DNA from: Pseudomonas sp. 7SR1
GTDB lineage: Bacteria > Pseudomonadota > Gammaproteobacteria > Pseudomonadales > Pseudomonadaceae
Length of the DNA stretch: 64,000 nucleotides
Reading direction: 5' to 3'
Assembly: GCF_900156465.1 (NCBI RefSeq)
Contig: NZ_LT707064.1
Span: 3,008,501-3,072,500 of the forward strand
Shown: positions 37,569 through 50,684 of the stretch, piece after piece
How the letters are laid out: each line of letters starts with the position of its first letter
Numbering within the stretch: position 1 is the stretch's first letter
Position numbers and translations under genes: made by a program
Notes under the pieces: generated by a model
Databases searched by the model: none
The model's input: only the letters and a program-made list of their open reading frames with translations
Told to the model about the DNA's origin: nothing

Positions 37569-38588
37569 ATGCTGGTGATGCGCCCCGCGCAAATGGCTGA
37601 CCTGGGCGAGGTACAGCGTCTGGCTGCGGACAGTCCGATCGGTGTCACTTCCCTGCCCGATGACGTGGAACGCCTGAGCGACAAGATTGCCGCGAGCGAA
37701 GCCTCGTTTGCCGCCGAAGTCAGCTTCAACGGCGAGGAAAGCTATTTCTTCGTCCTGGAAGACACTGCCACCGGCAAGCTGGCGGGCTGTTCGGCCATCG
37801 TGGCGTCGGCCGGTTATTCCGAACCGTTCTACAGCTTTCGCAACGAGACCTTCGTCCACGCGTCCCGTGAGTTGAAGATCCATAACAAGATCCATGTCCT
37901 TTCCCAGTGCCACGACCTGACGGGCAACAGCCTGTTGACCAGTTTCTACGTGATTCCGGAGCTGGTGGGGTCGCCCTGGGCCGAGCTCAATTCCCGTGGA
38001 CGCCTGCTGTTCGTCGCCAGCCATCCGGAGCGCTTCGCCGATTCGGTGGTGACCGAGATCGTCGGCTACAGCGATGAAAATGGCGACTCGCCGTTCTGGG
38101 ACGCCATCGGTCGCAACTTCTTCGACCTCAATTACGCCGCCGCCGAGCGCTTGTGCGGGCTGAAAAGTCGCACTTTCCTTGCCGAGCTGATGCCCCATTA
38201 CCCGATCTACGTGCCGTTGCTGCCGGACGCGGCGCAGGAGGCCATGGGCCAGGTCCACCCGCGTGCGCAGATCACCTTCGACATCCTGATGCGCGAAGGC
38301 TTCGAGACCGATCATTACATCGACATCTTCGACGGCGGCCCGACGCTGCACGCCCGGGTTTCGGGGATTCGCTCGATTGCCCAGAGCCGCGTGGTGCCGG
38401 TGAGGATCGGCGAAGCCGTCAAGGGAGCCGGTCGCCAATACCTGGTGGCCAACGCCCAGTTGCAGGATTACCGCGCCGTGTTGCTCGAGCTCGACTATGC
38501 GCCGGGCAAGCCGGTGACCCTGGACATGGAAGCAGCCGAGGCCCTGGGCGTCGGCGAAGGCGCCAGCGTGCGCCTGGTGGCGGTTTAA
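37569..38588 (+). CDS. aruF: Arginine N-succinyltransferase alpha subunit
   Basis: 339 residues, AstA family: MLVMRPAQMADLGEVQRLA, VLEDTATGKLAGCSAIVASAGYSEPFYSFR, LLTSFYVIPELVGSPW, GRNFFDLNYAAAERL. It adds succinyl to arginine together with AruG. ATG 37569 has AAGGAG upstream. It and aruG are paralogues in tandem. Confidence 0.93.
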   Translation: MLVMRPAQMADLGEVQRLAADSPIGVTSLPDDVERLSDKIAASEASFAAEVSFNGEESYFFVLEDTATGKLAGCSAIVASAGYSEPFYSFRNETFVHASRELKIHNKIHVLSQCHDLTGNSLLTSFYVIPELVGSPWAELNSRGRLLFVASHPERFADSVVTEIVGYSDENGDSPFWDAIGRNFFDLNYAAAERLCGLKSRTFLAELMPHYPIYVPLLPDAAQEAMGQVHPRAQITFDILMREGFETDHYIDIFDGGPTLHARVSGIRSIAQSRVVPVRIGEAVKGAGRQYLVANAQLQDYRAVLLELDYAPGKPVTLDMEAAEALGVGEGASVRLVAV

Positions 38589-38631
38589 TGAGTTTCGCGG
38601 GGTGCGTGAGCAGCCCGTTTGAGGAGATAGC

Positions 38632-41123
<2,492 letters not shown>

Positions 41124-41128
41124 ACCTC

Positions 41129-41195
41129 GATCGCGAGCAAGCTCGCTCCCACAAGGACAGTGCAAGACCCTGTGGGAGCGAGCTTGCTCGCGATA
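41129..41195. repeat. REPIN between aruD and aruB
   Basis: ATCGCGAGCAAGCTCGCTCC and its inverse about 20 bp apart, in opposite orientation to most other pairs of the window. Confidence 0.85.
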
Positions 41196-41253
41196 GCCGC
41201 GCCGCAGTTGTTATTTGATGCCTATAAAAACAGATTCTCGTGGAGCCTCGCTG

Positions 41254-42600
41254 ATGAAATCCTTTGAAGTCAACTTTGACGGTCTAGTGGGGCCGACCCA
41301 TAACTACGGCGGGCTCTCGTACGGCAATGTCGCGTCCCAGAGCAACAGCCAGCAATCCTCGAACCCCAAGGAAGCGGCGTTGCAAGGCCTGGCGAAAATG
41401 AAAGCGCTGATGGACATGGGCTTCCAGCAGGGCGTGCTGGCGCCGCAGGAGCGCCCCGACGTGGCGGCCCTGCGCCGGTTGGGCTTTGCCGGCAGCGATG
41501 CCCAGGTCATCCAGCAGGCGGCGAAGGAAGCGATGCCGTTGCTGGTTGCCAGTTGCTCGGCCTCCAGCATGTGGGTGGCCAACGCCGCCACCGTCAGCCC
41601 GAGCGCCGACACCGCTGACGGTCGTGTGCACTTCACCGCGGCCAACCTCAACTGCAAATACCACCGCAGCATCGAGCATCCCACCACCAGTCGGGTGCTG
41701 GGGGCGATGTTTGCCGATCAGCAGCACTTCGCTCATCACGCCGCGTTGCCGGCGGTGGCGCAGTTCGGCGACGAGGGTGCGGCCAACCACACCCGTTTCT
41801 GCCGGACCTACGGCGAGACCGGTGTCGAGTTCTTCGTGTTCGGTCGTAGCGCCTTCGACGCGCGTTATCCGGCGCCACAGAAGTATCCGGCGCGCCAGAC
41901 CCTCGAGGCGTCCCGCGCCGTTGCCCGCCTGCATGGCCTGCGGGAGGAAGGCGTGGTGTATGCCCAGCAGAATCCGTCCGTGATTGACCAGGGCGTGTTC
42001 CATAACGATGTGATCGCAGTGGGTAACGGCGAAGTGCTGTTCTATCACGAGGACGCCTTCCTCGAGACCGAAAGCATGCTGGCGGAGTTGAGTGGCAAGC
42101 TCGCCAGGGTCGGTGGGAAATTTCAATCGGTGTGCGTACCGCGTTCTGCGGTCACCGTGGATGATGCGGTTCGTTCCTACCTGTTCAATAGCCAGCTGCT
42201 GTCGCGTCCCGATGGCTCGATGCTCTTGATCGTGCCGGAGGAGTGCCGCAGCAACGCCCGCGTCTGGCAATACCTGCAAGGCCTGACGAGCTCTGGCGGG
42301 ATCATCCGCGAAGTGAAGGTCTTCGACCTCAAGCAGAGCATGCAGAACGGTGGTGGCCCAGCTTGCCTGAGGTTGCGCGTGGCGCTCAACGAAACCGAAC
42401 TGGCGGCGGTCAACCCAGGGGTTATCATGACCGCGTCGTTGTACGATTCGCTGACCCAGTGGGTCGAGCGGCATTACCGCGACCGCATGACCGAAAACGA
42501 TCTGGCCGATCCGCAATTGCTGCTCGAATGCCGGTCGGCACTGGATGAATTGACGCAAATCCTTAAACTGGGCTCGGTCTATCCATTCCAGATCAATTGA
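41254..42600 (+). CDS. aruB: N-succinylarginine dihydrolase
   Basis: 448 residues, AstB family of the guanidino-modifying fold: [43 protein letters not shown], ..[22 protein letters not shown], and [13 protein letters not shown] near the end with the active Cys. It makes N2-succinylornithine plus CO2 and ammonia. ATG 41254 has GGAG upstream. Confidence 0.93.
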   Translation: MKSFEVNFDGLVGPTHNYGGLSYGNVASQSNSQQSSNPKEAALQGLAKMKALMDMGFQQGVLAPQERPDVAALRRLGFAGSDAQVIQQAAKEAMPLLVASCSASSMWVANAATVSPSADTADGRVHFTAANLNCKYHRSIEHPTTSRVLGAMFADQQHFAHHAALPAVAQFGDEGAANHTRFCRTYGETGVEFFVFGRSAFDARYPAPQKYPARQTLEASRAVARLHGLREEGVVYAQQNPSVIDQGVFHNDVIAVGNGEVLFYHEDAFLETESMLAELSGKLARVGGKFQSVCVPRSAVTVDDAVRSYLFNSQLLSRPDGSMLLIVPEECRSNARVWQYLQGLTSSGGIIREVKVFDLKQSMQNGGGPACLRLRVALNETELAAVNPGVIMTASLYDSLTQWVERHYRDRMTENDLADPQLLLECRSALDELTQILKLGSVYPFQIN

Positions 42601-42670
42601 AAGCGCGCGCGACCTGACTACAGTCAACGCAGGGCGCGTGGCCTTACCCCCGGACGAGAACGTAAAAGAC

Positions 42671-42958
42671 ATGAGCGATTCCCTGCAACTGATTCTTGAA
42701 GACACCGACGGCACCCAACTGCAAACCTCCTGCACCCGCGTCGCGGTGATGTGGCAGGGCAAGGAGTTGTGGATCCAGCAGGATGGCCGCGGTCAGTTGC
42801 TGATCGGCGTGGACGTGGAGGAGGGGGATGAGGAGTACGCCAACCTGCTGCTGCGCCCATTGGCAACCAACCTGGTCAGCCTGCAACTGGAAATGGAACC
42901 GGCCGACCTCGGCGACGATGACCATGTCCATGGCCCGGATTGCGGCCACGACCATTAA
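42671..42958 (+). CDS. Small acidic protein with His-rich tail inside the aru operon
   Basis: 95 residues, starting MSDSLQLILEDTDGT, acidic and soluble, ending DDDHVHGPDCGHDH, a likely metal-binding tail of four His and one Cys. It lies between aruB and aruE, 12 bp before aruE, a position also filled in P. aeruginosa (PA0900). It is not needed for any known step of the pathway. Metal supply to the zinc enzyme AruE is a possible role (inference). Confidence 0.75.
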   Translation: MSDSLQLILEDTDGTQLQTSCTRVAVMWQGKELWIQQDGRGQLLIGVDVEEGDEEYANLLLRPLATNLVSLQLEMEPADLGDDDHVHGPDCGHDH

Positions 42959-42970
42959 GGAACCCGCGCT

Positions 42971-43978
42971 ATGCTCGCCCTCGGCAAACTGCTTGAACTG
43001 ACCCTCGCTGGCCGTGAACCGGCGGAGAAGACTCAACTGACTGTCGAAGGCGTGCGGATGCGCTGGTTGAGCGAGGGCGCGCTGGAGGTCAAGCCGCCCG
43101 AAGCCCGGGACAACGGCCTGGACCTGCTGCTATCGGCCGGTATCCATGGCAACGAAACCGCCCCGATCGAATTGCTCGACCGCCTGCTGCACGATATCGC
43201 CCGCGGCGATATAAAGCCGCGGGCCCGCATTCTGTTTCTGTTCGGCAATCCCGAGGCCATCCGGCGCGGTGAGCGTTTCGTCGAACAGGACGTCAATCGG
43301 CTGTTCAATGGTCGTCATGAGTTGAGCGGCGGTCCCGAAGCCTTGCGAGCCTGCGAGCTGGAGCGGCTGGCCGCCAGTTTCTTCAGTCGGCCGGAGCGCG
43401 CTCGCTTGCATTACGATCTGCACACGGCCATCCGTGGCTCGAAGATCGAGCAATTCGCCCTGTATCCATGGAAAGAAGGCCGTCAGCACTCCCGGCGTGA
43501 ACTGGCGCGCCTGCGTGCTGCCGGCATGGAGGCGGTGCTGCTGCAGAACAAGCCATCCATCGTGTTCAGCGCCTACACCTACGATCAGCTTGGTGCGGAG
43601 TCCTTTACCCTGGAGCTGGGCAAGGCCCGTCCGTTCGGACAGAACGAAGGCGTCGATGTCAGCCTCCTGGAAATCCGCCTGAAGCAGATCATCGAAGGCA
43701 ACGAGCCTGAACTGGATGAAGGGCTGGACGGCCTCCAGCTGTTCAGCGTGGCGCGGGAGGTCATCAAGCACAGCGACAGCTTCCGCCTGAACCTGCCAGC
43801 GGATATCGAGAACTTTTCTGAACTGGAAAAGGGCTATGTGCTGGCCGAGGACATTGCCCAGACCCGCTGGGTGATCGAAGAGGAGGGAGCCCGGATCATT
43901 TTCCCGAACCCAAAGGTCAAGAATGGCTTGCGGGCCGGTATCCTGATCGTGCCGGCGACTGACGAAAACCTGATCTGA
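42971..43978 (+). CDS. aruE: Succinylglutamate desuccinylase
   Basis: 335 residues, AstE/M14-like zinc enzyme: [68 protein letters not shown] (zinc His and Glu). It releases glutamate and succinate, the last AST step. It ends the operon. Confidence 0.93.
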   Translation: MLALGKLLELTLAGREPAEKTQLTVEGVRMRWLSEGALEVKPPEARDNGLDLLLSAGIHGNETAPIELLDRLLHDIARGDIKPRARILFLFGNPEAIRRGERFVEQDVNRLFNGRHELSGGPEALRACELERLAASFFSRPERARLHYDLHTAIRGSKIEQFALYPWKEGRQHSRRELARLRAAGMEAVLLQNKPSIVFSAYTYDQLGAESFTLELGKARPFGQNEGVDVSLLEIRLKQIIEGNEPELDEGLDGLQLFSVAREVIKHSDSFRLNLPADIENFSELEKGYVLAEDIAQTRWVIEEEGARIIFPNPKVKNGLRAGILIVPATDENLI

Positions 43979-43993
43979 AACCCACGCCAAACC

Positions 43994-44086
43994 ACTGTGG
44001 GAGCGAGCTTGCTCGCGATAACGGTGTGCCAGTCAATGTTGAAGGTGACTGATACTCCGTCATCGCGAGCAAACTCGCTCCCACAG
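43994..44086. repeat. REPIN after aruE
   Basis: GTGGGAGCGAGCTTGCTCGCGAT and its inverse about 44 bp apart, between aruE and the convergent ribH2. Confidence 0.85.
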
Positions 44087-44101
44087 GTTGTTGAGTGGCT
44101 G

Positions 44102-44611
44102 TTAGCTCGCTACCGCCCGTTGCTCACTGCGGCGCAGCACCCGGGTCTTGTGCAGGGTGTCGGCGCAGGTCTTCGCCGCTTCCTGGCCCTTGTGCACGAA
44201 ATGCTCGAAAAAGAACTTCTGGTGCTCTTCCCCGGCATGGAAGTGATGTGGCGTGAGCACCACCGAGAACACCGGTACTTCGGTATCCAGTTGGACCTGC
44301 ATCAGGCCGCTGATGACCGATTGCGCGACGAACTCGTGGCGGTAGATGCCGCCATCCACTACCAGACCTGCGGCGACGATCCCGGCGTAGCGGCCTGTCC
44401 TGGCCAGCAGCTTGGCATGCAACGGGATTTCGAAGGCGCCACCGACTTCGAAAAAGTCGATGTCGCTCTCCTGATAACCCTGATTGAACATCTCGGCAAC
44501 GAACCCCTTGCGGCTCTGGTCGACGATTTCCTTGTGCCAGCAGGCCTGGATGAACGCGACGCGCTCGCCCGGATTGAGTTTGGTCTTGCTATCGATTGCA
44601 GTGGGTTGCAT
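44102..44611 (-). CDS. ribH2: Lumazine synthase, RibH2 type
   Basis: 169 residues. It matches the decameric RibH2 class of Brucella and rhizobia: AFIQACWHKEIVDQSRKGF, VGGAFEIPLHAKLLARTGRY, DGGIYRHEFVAQSVISGLMQVQLDTEVPVFSVVLTPHHFH. It joins the ribityl-pyrimidine with a C4 unit to give the riboflavin precursor. ATG 44611 has AGGAA upstream. An FMN riboswitch precedes it, and no other rib gene is near, so this is a separately controlled second lumazine synthase. Confidence 0.9.
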   Translation of the reverse strand: MQPTAIDSKTKLNPGERVAFIQACWHKEIVDQSRKGFVAEMFNQGYQESDIDFFEVGGAFEIPLHAKLLARTGRYAGIVAAGLVVDGGIYRHEFVAQSVISGLMQVQLDTEVPVFSVVLTPHHFHAGEEHQKFFFEHFVHKGQEAAKTCADTLHKTRVLRRSEQRAVAS

Positions 44612-44714
44612 GTTCTGGTTCCTGTTTGTGTGAAAAACAGGGCGTCATGAATCGAAGGGGATTCGAGGGGGCGCCGCGCGCAGACAGGCGCAGGCGGCCC
44701 TTGGGTAACAATCC

Positions 44715-44878
44715 CGTTCTCTCTTCATCCGGACTATGACCGTCGGCCCCGGAATCACACCGGGTCTGCTGACCTTGCCGCTGCACCGCGTGAAAAACCG
44801 TGCATCGCCAAGCGCTCGCGGGCTATGCACCTTGCGTGCAATTACCGCCGGTGGGGAATTGCACCCCGCCCTGAGAAC
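44715..44878 (-). promoter_or_regulatory. FMN riboswitch (RFN element) of ribH2
   Basis: Read on the minus strand it shows the RFN blocks in order: CAGGGCGGGGTGCAATTCC, CCACCGGCGGTAATT, AGCCCGCGAGCGC, GTGATTCCGGGGCCGACGG, and TATAGTCCGGATGAAGAGAG-like CATAGTCCGGATGAAGAGAG. FMN binding lowers expression of the following gene. About 100 nt separate it from the ribH2 start. Confidence 0.95.
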
Positions 44879-44929
44879 GTTTTTGCCGCCATGGTTTGGG
44901 GCAGCGGCGGATTTTTAACACATAACCTA

Positions 44930-45021
44930 CTGTGGGGGCGAGCTTGCTCGCGATAGTGGTGGTTCGGCTTGCGTTGATGCTGGATGCACTGTCGCCATCG
45001 CGAGCTAGCTCGCTCCCACAG
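44930..45021. repeat. REPIN upstream of ltaE
   Basis: GTGGGGGCGAGCTTGCTCGCGAT and the inverse ATCGCGAGCTAGCTCGCTCC about 45 bp apart; each arm carries one change from the core. Confidence 0.85.
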
Positions 45022-45147
45022 GTGTTTTGATTAATCTTCATTTACAGGAGGGTGTTTTCCTGCGGCCAGCCTTGATTATTCCCCGCCATGCCCGCAGTAA
45101 TTGCCCTTCGACAGGGAATTCCCCCATCTGAACTCGAGGCCAGATTC

Positions 45148-46152
45148 ATGAGCGTTATTGATCTTCGCAGCGACACGGTCACTCAACCTTCCGCCGCCAT
45201 GCTGGATGCCATGGCCACTGCGCCCACCGGCGACGATGTGTATGGCGAAGACCCGACCGTCAACCGTCTTGAAGCCGAACTGGCCGCACGCCTGGGGTTC
45301 GCCGCGGCGCTGTTCGTACCCAGTGGCACCATGAGCAACCTGCTGGGCCTGATGGCCCATTGCGAACGTGGCGACGAATACATCGTCGGCCAGCAGGCCC
45401 ATACCTATAAATACGAAGGTGGTGGTGCGGCGGTGCTCGGTTCGATCCAGCCACAGCCGCTCGAAGTGCAGGCGGATGGTTCCCTGGACCTGGCGCAGGT
45501 CGCCGCGGCGATCAAGCCCGATGATTTTCATTTTGCCCGTACTCGCCTGCTGGCCCTGGAAAACACCATGCAAGGCAAGGTGCTGCCGCTGGAGTACCTG
45601 GCCCGCGCCCGCCGCTTCACCCAGGACCATGGCCTGGCCCTGCACCTGGATGGCGCGCGACTGTACAACGCTGCGGTGAAGCTGGAGGTCGATGCCCGGG
45701 AAATCACCCAATATTTCGACTCCGTCTCGGTGTGCCTGTCCAAAGGCCTCGGCGCGCCTGTCGGCTCGGTGCTGTGTGGCAGCATCGAACTGATCGACAA
45801 GGCTCGACGCCTGCGCAAGATGGTCGGTGGTGGCATGCGTCAGGCCGGCATTCTCGCGGCGGCGGGGCTGTATGCGTTGGACCACCACGTCCAGCGCCTG
45901 GCCGAGGACCACGCCAATGCCCAGCGGCTGGCCGACGGGTTGCGGGCGGCGTGTTACGAGGTCGAGCCTGTGCAGACCAACATGGTGTACGTGCAAATGG
46001 GCGAGCGGGCCGAGGCCATCAAGGCGTTTGCCGCCGAGCGTGGCATCCGGCTCAGTGCCGCGCCACGCTTGCGGATGGTGACGCATCTGGACGTCGACGC
46101 CGGGCAAATCGATCAGGTGATCGCCACTTTCGTCGATTTTTCCCGCCGCTGA
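45148..46152 (+). CDS. ltaE: Low-specificity L-threonine aldolase
   Basis: 334 residues, PLP fold type [69 protein letters not shown], and the PLP Lys in [16 protein letters not shown]. It splits threonine and other beta-hydroxy amino acids to glycine and an aldehyde. ATG 45148 has GAGG upstream. Confidence 0.92.
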   Translation: MSVIDLRSDTVTQPSAAMLDAMATAPTGDDVYGEDPTVNRLEAELAARLGFAAALFVPSGTMSNLLGLMAHCERGDEYIVGQQAHTYKYEGGGAAVLGSIQPQPLEVQADGSLDLAQVAAAIKPDDFHFARTRLLALENTMQGKVLPLEYLARARRFTQDHGLALHLDGARLYNAAVKLEVDAREITQYFDSVSVCLSKGLGAPVGSVLCGSIELIDKARRLRKMVGGGMRQAGILAAAGLYALDHHVQRLAEDHANAQRLADGLRAACYEVEPVQTNMVYVQMGERAEAIKAFAAERGIRLSAAPRLRMVTHLDVDAGQIDQVIATFVDFSRR

Positions 46153-46210
46153 GCAGCCAGGCGACGTAATTGAAGGTTTCTATCGCATAAACACGCTGTA
46201 CCCCACGCGA

Positions 46211-46232
46211 AGGGCCGATATAATGCGGCCCT
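46211..46232 (+). promoter_or_regulatory. alaS promoter -10 inside an inverted repeat
   Basis: TATAAT at 46219-46224 is flanked by AGGGCCG and CGGCCCT in inverted symmetry. The -35 is weak. About 70 bp before the alaS start. Confidence 0.5.
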
Positions 46233-46298
46233 TTGCCGTTGCTTCGTCTGTTGACGTTTTGCACAGGCCTTTGGCCGCAGCCTCCGTGGAAGAACCTA

Positions 46299-48920
46299 AT
46301 GAAAAGCGCAGAAATCCGTGAAGCCTTCCTTCGCTTCTTCGAAGAGCAAGGCCACACCCGAGTAGCCTCCAGCTCTTTGATCCCGGGCAATGACCCGACC
46401 CTGCTGTTCACCAACGCGGGGATGAACCAGTTCAAGGATTGCTTCCTGGGCCAGGAAAAACGTGCCTACACCCGTGCGGTAAGCAGCCAGAAATGCGTGC
46501 GTGCCGGTGGCAAGCACAACGACCTGGAAAACGTTGGCTATACCGCTCGTCACCACACCTTCTTCGAAATGCTGGGTAACTTCAGCTTCGGCGACTATTT
46601 CAAGCGCGACGCCATCACCTTCGCCTGGACCTTCCTGACCTCCGAGAAGTGGCTGAACCTGCCCAAGGAGAAGCTCTGGGTAACGGTCTATGCCACCGAT
46701 GACGAAGCCTATGACATCTGGACCAAAGAGGTCGGTGTCCCGCCGGAGCGCATGGTACGCATCGGCGACAACAAGGGAGCGCCTTACGCTTCCGACAACT
46801 TCTGGACCATGGGCGACACCGGCCCTTGTGGCCCTTGCACCGAGATCTTCTACGATCACGGCGCCGATATCTGGGGCGGCCCGCCTGGCTCGCCGGAAGA
46901 AGACGGCGACCGCTACATCGAGATCTGGAACAACGTGTTCATGCAGTTCAACCGCACCGCCGATGGCGTACTGCATCCGCTGCCGGCGCCGTCGGTCGAT
47001 ACCGGCATGGGCCTGGAGCGGATCAGTGCGGTGTTGCAGCACGTTCACTCCAACTACGAAATCGACCTGTTCCAGAGCCTGCTGAATGCATCGGCCAAGG
47101 CCATTGGCTGCACCAACGACAACCAGGCTTCGCTGAAAGTGGTGGCAGACCACATCCGCTCGTGCGGTTTCCTGATCGCCGACGGCGTATTGCCGTCCAA
47201 CGAAGGTCGTGGCTATGTACTGCGCCGGATCATCCGTCGCGCCTGCCGTCACGGTAACAAGCTGGGTGCCAAGGGCAGCTTCTTCTACCAGATCGTCGCG
47301 GCGCTGGTGGCGGAAATGGGCGAGGCTTTCCCAGAGCTGAAATCCCAGCAGGCTCATATCGAGCGCGTGCTCAAAGGTGAAGAAGAGCAGTTCGCCAAGA
47401 CCCTGGAGCAGGGGCTGAAGATCCTCGAGCAGGACCTGGCCGAGCTCAAGGGCAACGTGGTACCGGGCGACGTGGTGTTCAAGCTGTACGACACCTACGG
47501 TTTTCCGATGGACCTGACCGGCGACATCGCCCGCGAGCGCAACCTGACCCTCGATGAGGAAGGTTTCGAGCGCGAGATGGAGGCACAGCGTGTGCGTGCC
47601 CGTTCGGCCAGCGCCTTCGGCATGGACTACAACAGCCTGGTCAAGGTCGATGTGGCTACCGAATTCACCGGCTATGGCGGCACCACCGGTTCGGCCAAGA
47701 TTGTCGCCATCTATAAGGACGGGCAATCGGTCGACATCCTGAGCGAAGGCCAGGAAGGGGTGATCGTGCTGGACACGACGCCGTTCTATGCCGAATCCGG
47801 CGGTCAGATCGGCGACAGCGGCTACCTGCAGGCCGGCAACTCGCGTTTCGACGTGCGGGACACCACCAAGACCGGCGGTGCATTCCTGCACCACGGCGTG
47901 CTTACCTCGGGCAGCCTGATGATCGCCGCCCCGGTGGCCGCCCATGTCGACGCCGAGGTTCGCCACGCCACTTCGCTCAATCACTCCGCCACGCACCTGT
48001 TGCACGCAGCATTGCGCCAGGTGCTGGGCGAGCACGTCCAGCAGAAGGGCTCGTTGGTGGATAGCCAGCGCCTGCGCTTTGACTTCAGCCACTTCGAGGC
48101 CGTCAAGCCGGAGCAGCTCAAGGCCCTGGAAGACATCGTCAACGCCGAAATCCGCAAGAACTCCCCGGTGGAGACCGAAGAAACCGATATCGACACCGCG
48201 AAGAAAAAAGGCGCGATGGCTCTGTTCGGCGAAAAATACGGCGACAGCGTGCGCGTCCTGAGCATGGGCGACTTCTCCGTAGAATTGTGCGGCGGTATCC
48301 ACGCCAACCGGACCGGCGACATCGGCCTGCTCAAGATCGTCAGCGAAAGCGGCGTGGCCTCCGGCGTGCGCCGGATCGAGGCGGTCACCGGTGCTGCGGC
48401 ACTGGCGTACCTCAACGCTGCCGAAGAACAACTCAAGGAAGCGGCGAGCCTGATCAAGGGCAACCGTGACAACCTGATCGACAAGCTGTCAGCCGTGCTG
48501 GAGCGCAATCGCCTGCTGGAAAAGCAGGTTGAACAGCTGCAGGCCAAGGCCGCCAGCGCTGCGGGCGACGATCTGTCGGCACAGGCCGTGGACGTCAAGG
48601 GCGTCAAAGTGCTGGCCGTACGCCTGGACGGCCAGGACGGCAAGGCCCTGCTGGGGCTGGTCGATCAGCTGAAAAACAAACTCGGCCGCGCAGTGATCCT
48701 GCTCGGCGGTGTCCATGAGGAAAAGGTCGTTCTCGTCGCAGGCGTGACCAAAGACCTGACCGGCCAACTCAAAGCCGGTGATTTGATGAAGCAGGCCGCT
48801 GCGGCAGTGGGCGGCAAGGGCGGTGGTCGTCCGGACATGGCGCAAGGCGGCGGTACCGACGCCGGCGCGCTGGACGCGGCACTGGCCCTGACCGTTGCAT
48901 TTGTAGAGCAGGGTATTTAA
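46299..48920 (+). CDS. alaS: Alanyl-tRNA synthetase
   Basis: 873 residues, full length. Class II core ([46 protein letters not shown]), editing domain zinc motifs ([30 protein letters not shown]), and C-Ala dimer domain ending [18 protein letters not shown] 46299 is the family start. alaS-lysC-rsmA-tRNA is a conserved Pseudomonas order. Confidence 0.95.
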   Translation: MKSAEIREAFLRFFEEQGHTRVASSSLIPGNDPTLLFTNAGMNQFKDCFLGQEKRAYTRAVSSQKCVRAGGKHNDLENVGYTARHHTFFEMLGNFSFGDYFKRDAITFAWTFLTSEKWLNLPKEKLWVTVYATDDEAYDIWTKEVGVPPERMVRIGDNKGAPYASDNFWTMGDTGPCGPCTEIFYDHGADIWGGPPGSPEEDGDRYIEIWNNVFMQFNRTADGVLHPLPAPSVDTGMGLERISAVLQHVHSNYEIDLFQSLLNASAKAIGCTNDNQASLKVVADHIRSCGFLIADGVLPSNEGRGYVLRRIIRRACRHGNKLGAKGSFFYQIVAALVAEMGEAFPELKSQQAHIERVLKGEEEQFAKTLEQGLKILEQDLAELKGNVVPGDVVFKLYDTYGFPMDLTGDIARERNLTLDEEGFEREMEAQRVRARSASAFGMDYNSLVKVDVATEFTGYGGTTGSAKIVAIYKDGQSVDILSEGQEGVIVLDTTPFYAESGGQIGDSGYLQAGNSRFDVRDTTKTGGAFLHHGVLTSGSLMIAAPVAAHVDAEVRHATSLNHSATHLLHAALRQVLGEHVQQKGSLVDSQRLRFDFSHFEAVKPEQLKALEDIVNAEIRKNSPVETEETDIDTAKKKGAMALFGEKYGDSVRVLSMGDFSVELCGGIHANRTGDIGLLKIVSESGVASGVRRIEAVTGAAALAYLNAAEEQLKEAASLIKGNRDNLIDKLSAVLERNRLLEKQVEQLQAKAASAAGDDLSAQAVDVKGVKVLAVRLDGQDGKALLGLVDQLKNKLGRAVILLGGVHEEKVVLVAGVTKDLTGQLKAGDLMKQAAAAVGGKGGGRPDMAQGGGTDAGALDAALALTVAFVEQGI

Positions 48921-49007
48921 GGCAGCGCCCCGGGTTCGTGGTCTAGTCGCGAGCCCGGCCGCTGTTGTGATTATTGGGCGCCCTTCGTGGGCAGAGGCGG
49001 CTTTGAA

Positions 49008-50249
49008 ATGGCTTTGATCGTACAGAAATTTGGAGGCACCTCGGTCGGCACTGTCGAGAGAATCGAACAAGTCGCCGACAAGGTTAAGAAATTCCGTGAA
49101 GCGGGCGATGACCTGGTGGTTGTGCTGTCGGCAATGAGCGGCGAAACCAACCGTCTGATCGATCTGGCCAAGCAAATCAGTGGTGATCAGCAGCCGGTTC
49201 CCCGTGAACTGGACGTGATCGTCTCCACCGGTGAGCAAGTGACCATTGCCTTGCTGGCCATGGCGCTGATCAAGCGTGGCGTGCCGGCGGTGTCCTACAC
49301 CGGTAACCAGGTGCGCATCCTGACGGACAGCGCGCACAACAAGGCGCGTATCCTGCAGATCGACGACCAGAAGATCCGGGGCGACCTGAAGGCGGGCCGG
49401 GTCGTGGTCGTCGCCGGTTTCCAGGGCGTGGACGAGCACGGCAACATCACCACCCTGGGTCGTGGCGGTTCCGATACCACCGGCGTTGCGCTGGCGGCGG
49501 CCCTGAAGGCTGACGAATGCCAGATCTACACCGATGTGGATGGCGTCTACACCACCGACCCGCGGGTGGTTCCCGTGGCTCAGCGCCTGGACAAGATCAC
49601 GTTCGAAGAGATGCTGGAAATGGCCAGCCTCGGTTCGAAGGTATTGCAGATCCGGGCAGTCGAATTCGCCGGCAAGTACAACGTTCCGCTGCGTGTCCTG
49701 CACAGCTTCAAAGAGGGTCCGGGTACCCTCATTACTATCGATGAAGAGGAATCCATGGAACAGCCGATCATTTCCGGCATCGCCTTCAACCGCGATGAAG
49801 CCAAGCTGACCATCCGTGGCGTGCCAGACACCCCCGGCGTGGCATTCAAGATTCTCGGCCCGATCAGTGCCGCGAACATCGAAGTCGACATGATCGTGCA
49901 GAACGTTTCGCACGATAACACCACCGACTTCACCTTCACTGTGCATCGCAACGACTACCAGGCTGCCGAGGCCGTCCTGAAGAAGACTGCGTCCGAGATC
50001 GGTGCCCGGGAAGTGGTGGGTGACACCAAGATTGCCAAGGTCTCGATCGTCGGCGTCGGCATGCGTTCCCATGCTGGCGTGGCCAGCCGCATGTTCGAAT
50101 CACTGGCCAAGGAAAGCATCAACATCCAGATGATCTCGACGTCGGAAATCAAGGTTTCCGTGGTGATCGAAGAGAAGTACCTGGAACTGGCCGTGCGCGC
50201 CCTGCACACGGCTTTCGAACTCGACGCGGCTGCCCGACAGGGCGAATAA
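49008..50249 (+). CDS. lysC: Aspartate kinase
   Basis: 413 residues: kinase domain (MALIVQKFGGTSVGTVERI, GRGGSDTTGVALAAAL) and two ACT domains after about 265 (GVPDTPGVAFKILGPISAANIEVDMIVQ; VSIVGVGMRSHAGVASRMFESLAKESINIQMISTSEIKVSVV). It makes aspartyl phosphate for Lys, Thr and Met, with feedback through the ACT pair. An in-frame ATG at 49755 (MEQPIISG) with AGAGGA upstream may give a separate regulatory subunit of 164 residues. Confidence 0.94.
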   Translation: MALIVQKFGGTSVGTVERIEQVADKVKKFREAGDDLVVVLSAMSGETNRLIDLAKQISGDQQPVPRELDVIVSTGEQVTIALLAMALIKRGVPAVSYTGNQVRILTDSAHNKARILQIDDQKIRGDLKAGRVVVVAGFQGVDEHGNITTLGRGGSDTTGVALAAALKADECQIYTDVDGVYTTDPRVVPVAQRLDKITFEEMLEMASLGSKVLQIRAVEFAGKYNVPLRVLHSFKEGPGTLITIDEEESMEQPIISGIAFNRDEAKLTIRGVPDTPGVAFKILGPISAANIEVDMIVQNVSHDNTTDFTFTVHRNDYQAAEAVLKKTASEIGAREVVGDTKIAKVSIVGVGMRSHAGVASRMFESLAKESINIQMISTSEIKVSVVIEEKYLELAVRALHTAFELDAAARQGE

Positions 50250-50262
50250 GGCGTTGTCCCGA

Positions 50263-50292
50263 GGGCGCGGCTTGGCCGCGCCCTTTGTTTTC
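50263..50292 (+). terminator. Rho-independent terminator of lysC
   Basis: Stem GGGCGCGGC-TTG-GCCGCGCCC followed by TTTGTTTT, 14 bp after the stop. Confidence 0.85.
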
Positions 50293-50339
50293 TGAATGGC
50301 GCGTTTCAAAACTGTTCTTTTGCCCGCGCTGGTCAATAC

Positions 50340-50390
50340 TTAGGCCTGTAGGCTGCGACCGTTTCGGTTGTAGGCCTAACGCCCTTTTTT
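50340..50390 (+). promoter_or_regulatory. Stem-loop with T-run upstream of rsmA
   Basis: TTAGGCCT/AGGCCTAA enclose a smaller ACCG/CGGT stem, and a run of T follows at 50384-50390. It could be a second terminator after lysC or an attenuator in the rsmA leader. Confidence 0.45.
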
Positions 50391-50433
50391 TGCAGACTGT
50401 GGTCCCTGAACTGAATTGCGTGAGGAGAAAGGT

Positions 50434-50622
50434 ATGCTGATTCTGACTCGTCGGTGCGCGGAAAGCCTGATTATTGGCGATGGCGAAATCACCGTGACCG
50501 TGCTCGGCGTCAAAGGAAACCAGGTGCGTATCGGTGTCAACGCCCCGAAAGAGGTCGCGGTACACCGGGAAGAAATTTACCTGCGTATCAAGAAAGAGAA
50601 GGACGACGAACCAAGCCATTAA
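50434..50622 (+). CDS. rsmA: RNA-binding global regulator RsmA (CsrA)
   Basis: 62 residues: [49 protein letters not shown], with the RNA-binding Arg (L4/R44-type VHREE) intact. It blocks translation of target mRNAs in the Gac/Rsm cascade. ATG 50434 follows GAGGAGAAAGG. The position before tRNA-Ser and after lysC identifies it as RsmA, not RsmE. Confidence 0.94.
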   Translation: MLILTRRCAESLIIGDGEITVTVLGVKGNQVRIGVNAPKEVAVHREEIYLRIKKEKDDEPSH

Positions 50623-50684
50623 TTTTTATCGATTTTTATGTTTGCAAACGGGGAGGAAGGTGGTTAATATACGCCCCGTGTTGC

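Noticed and set aside
46296..48431. 711-codon minus-strand frame across alaS
   Set aside because: Antisense to a certain gene and without protein-like patterns.
48921..49007. Lysine riboswitch before lysC
   Set aside because: The gap is only 87 bp and lacks the L-box pattern.
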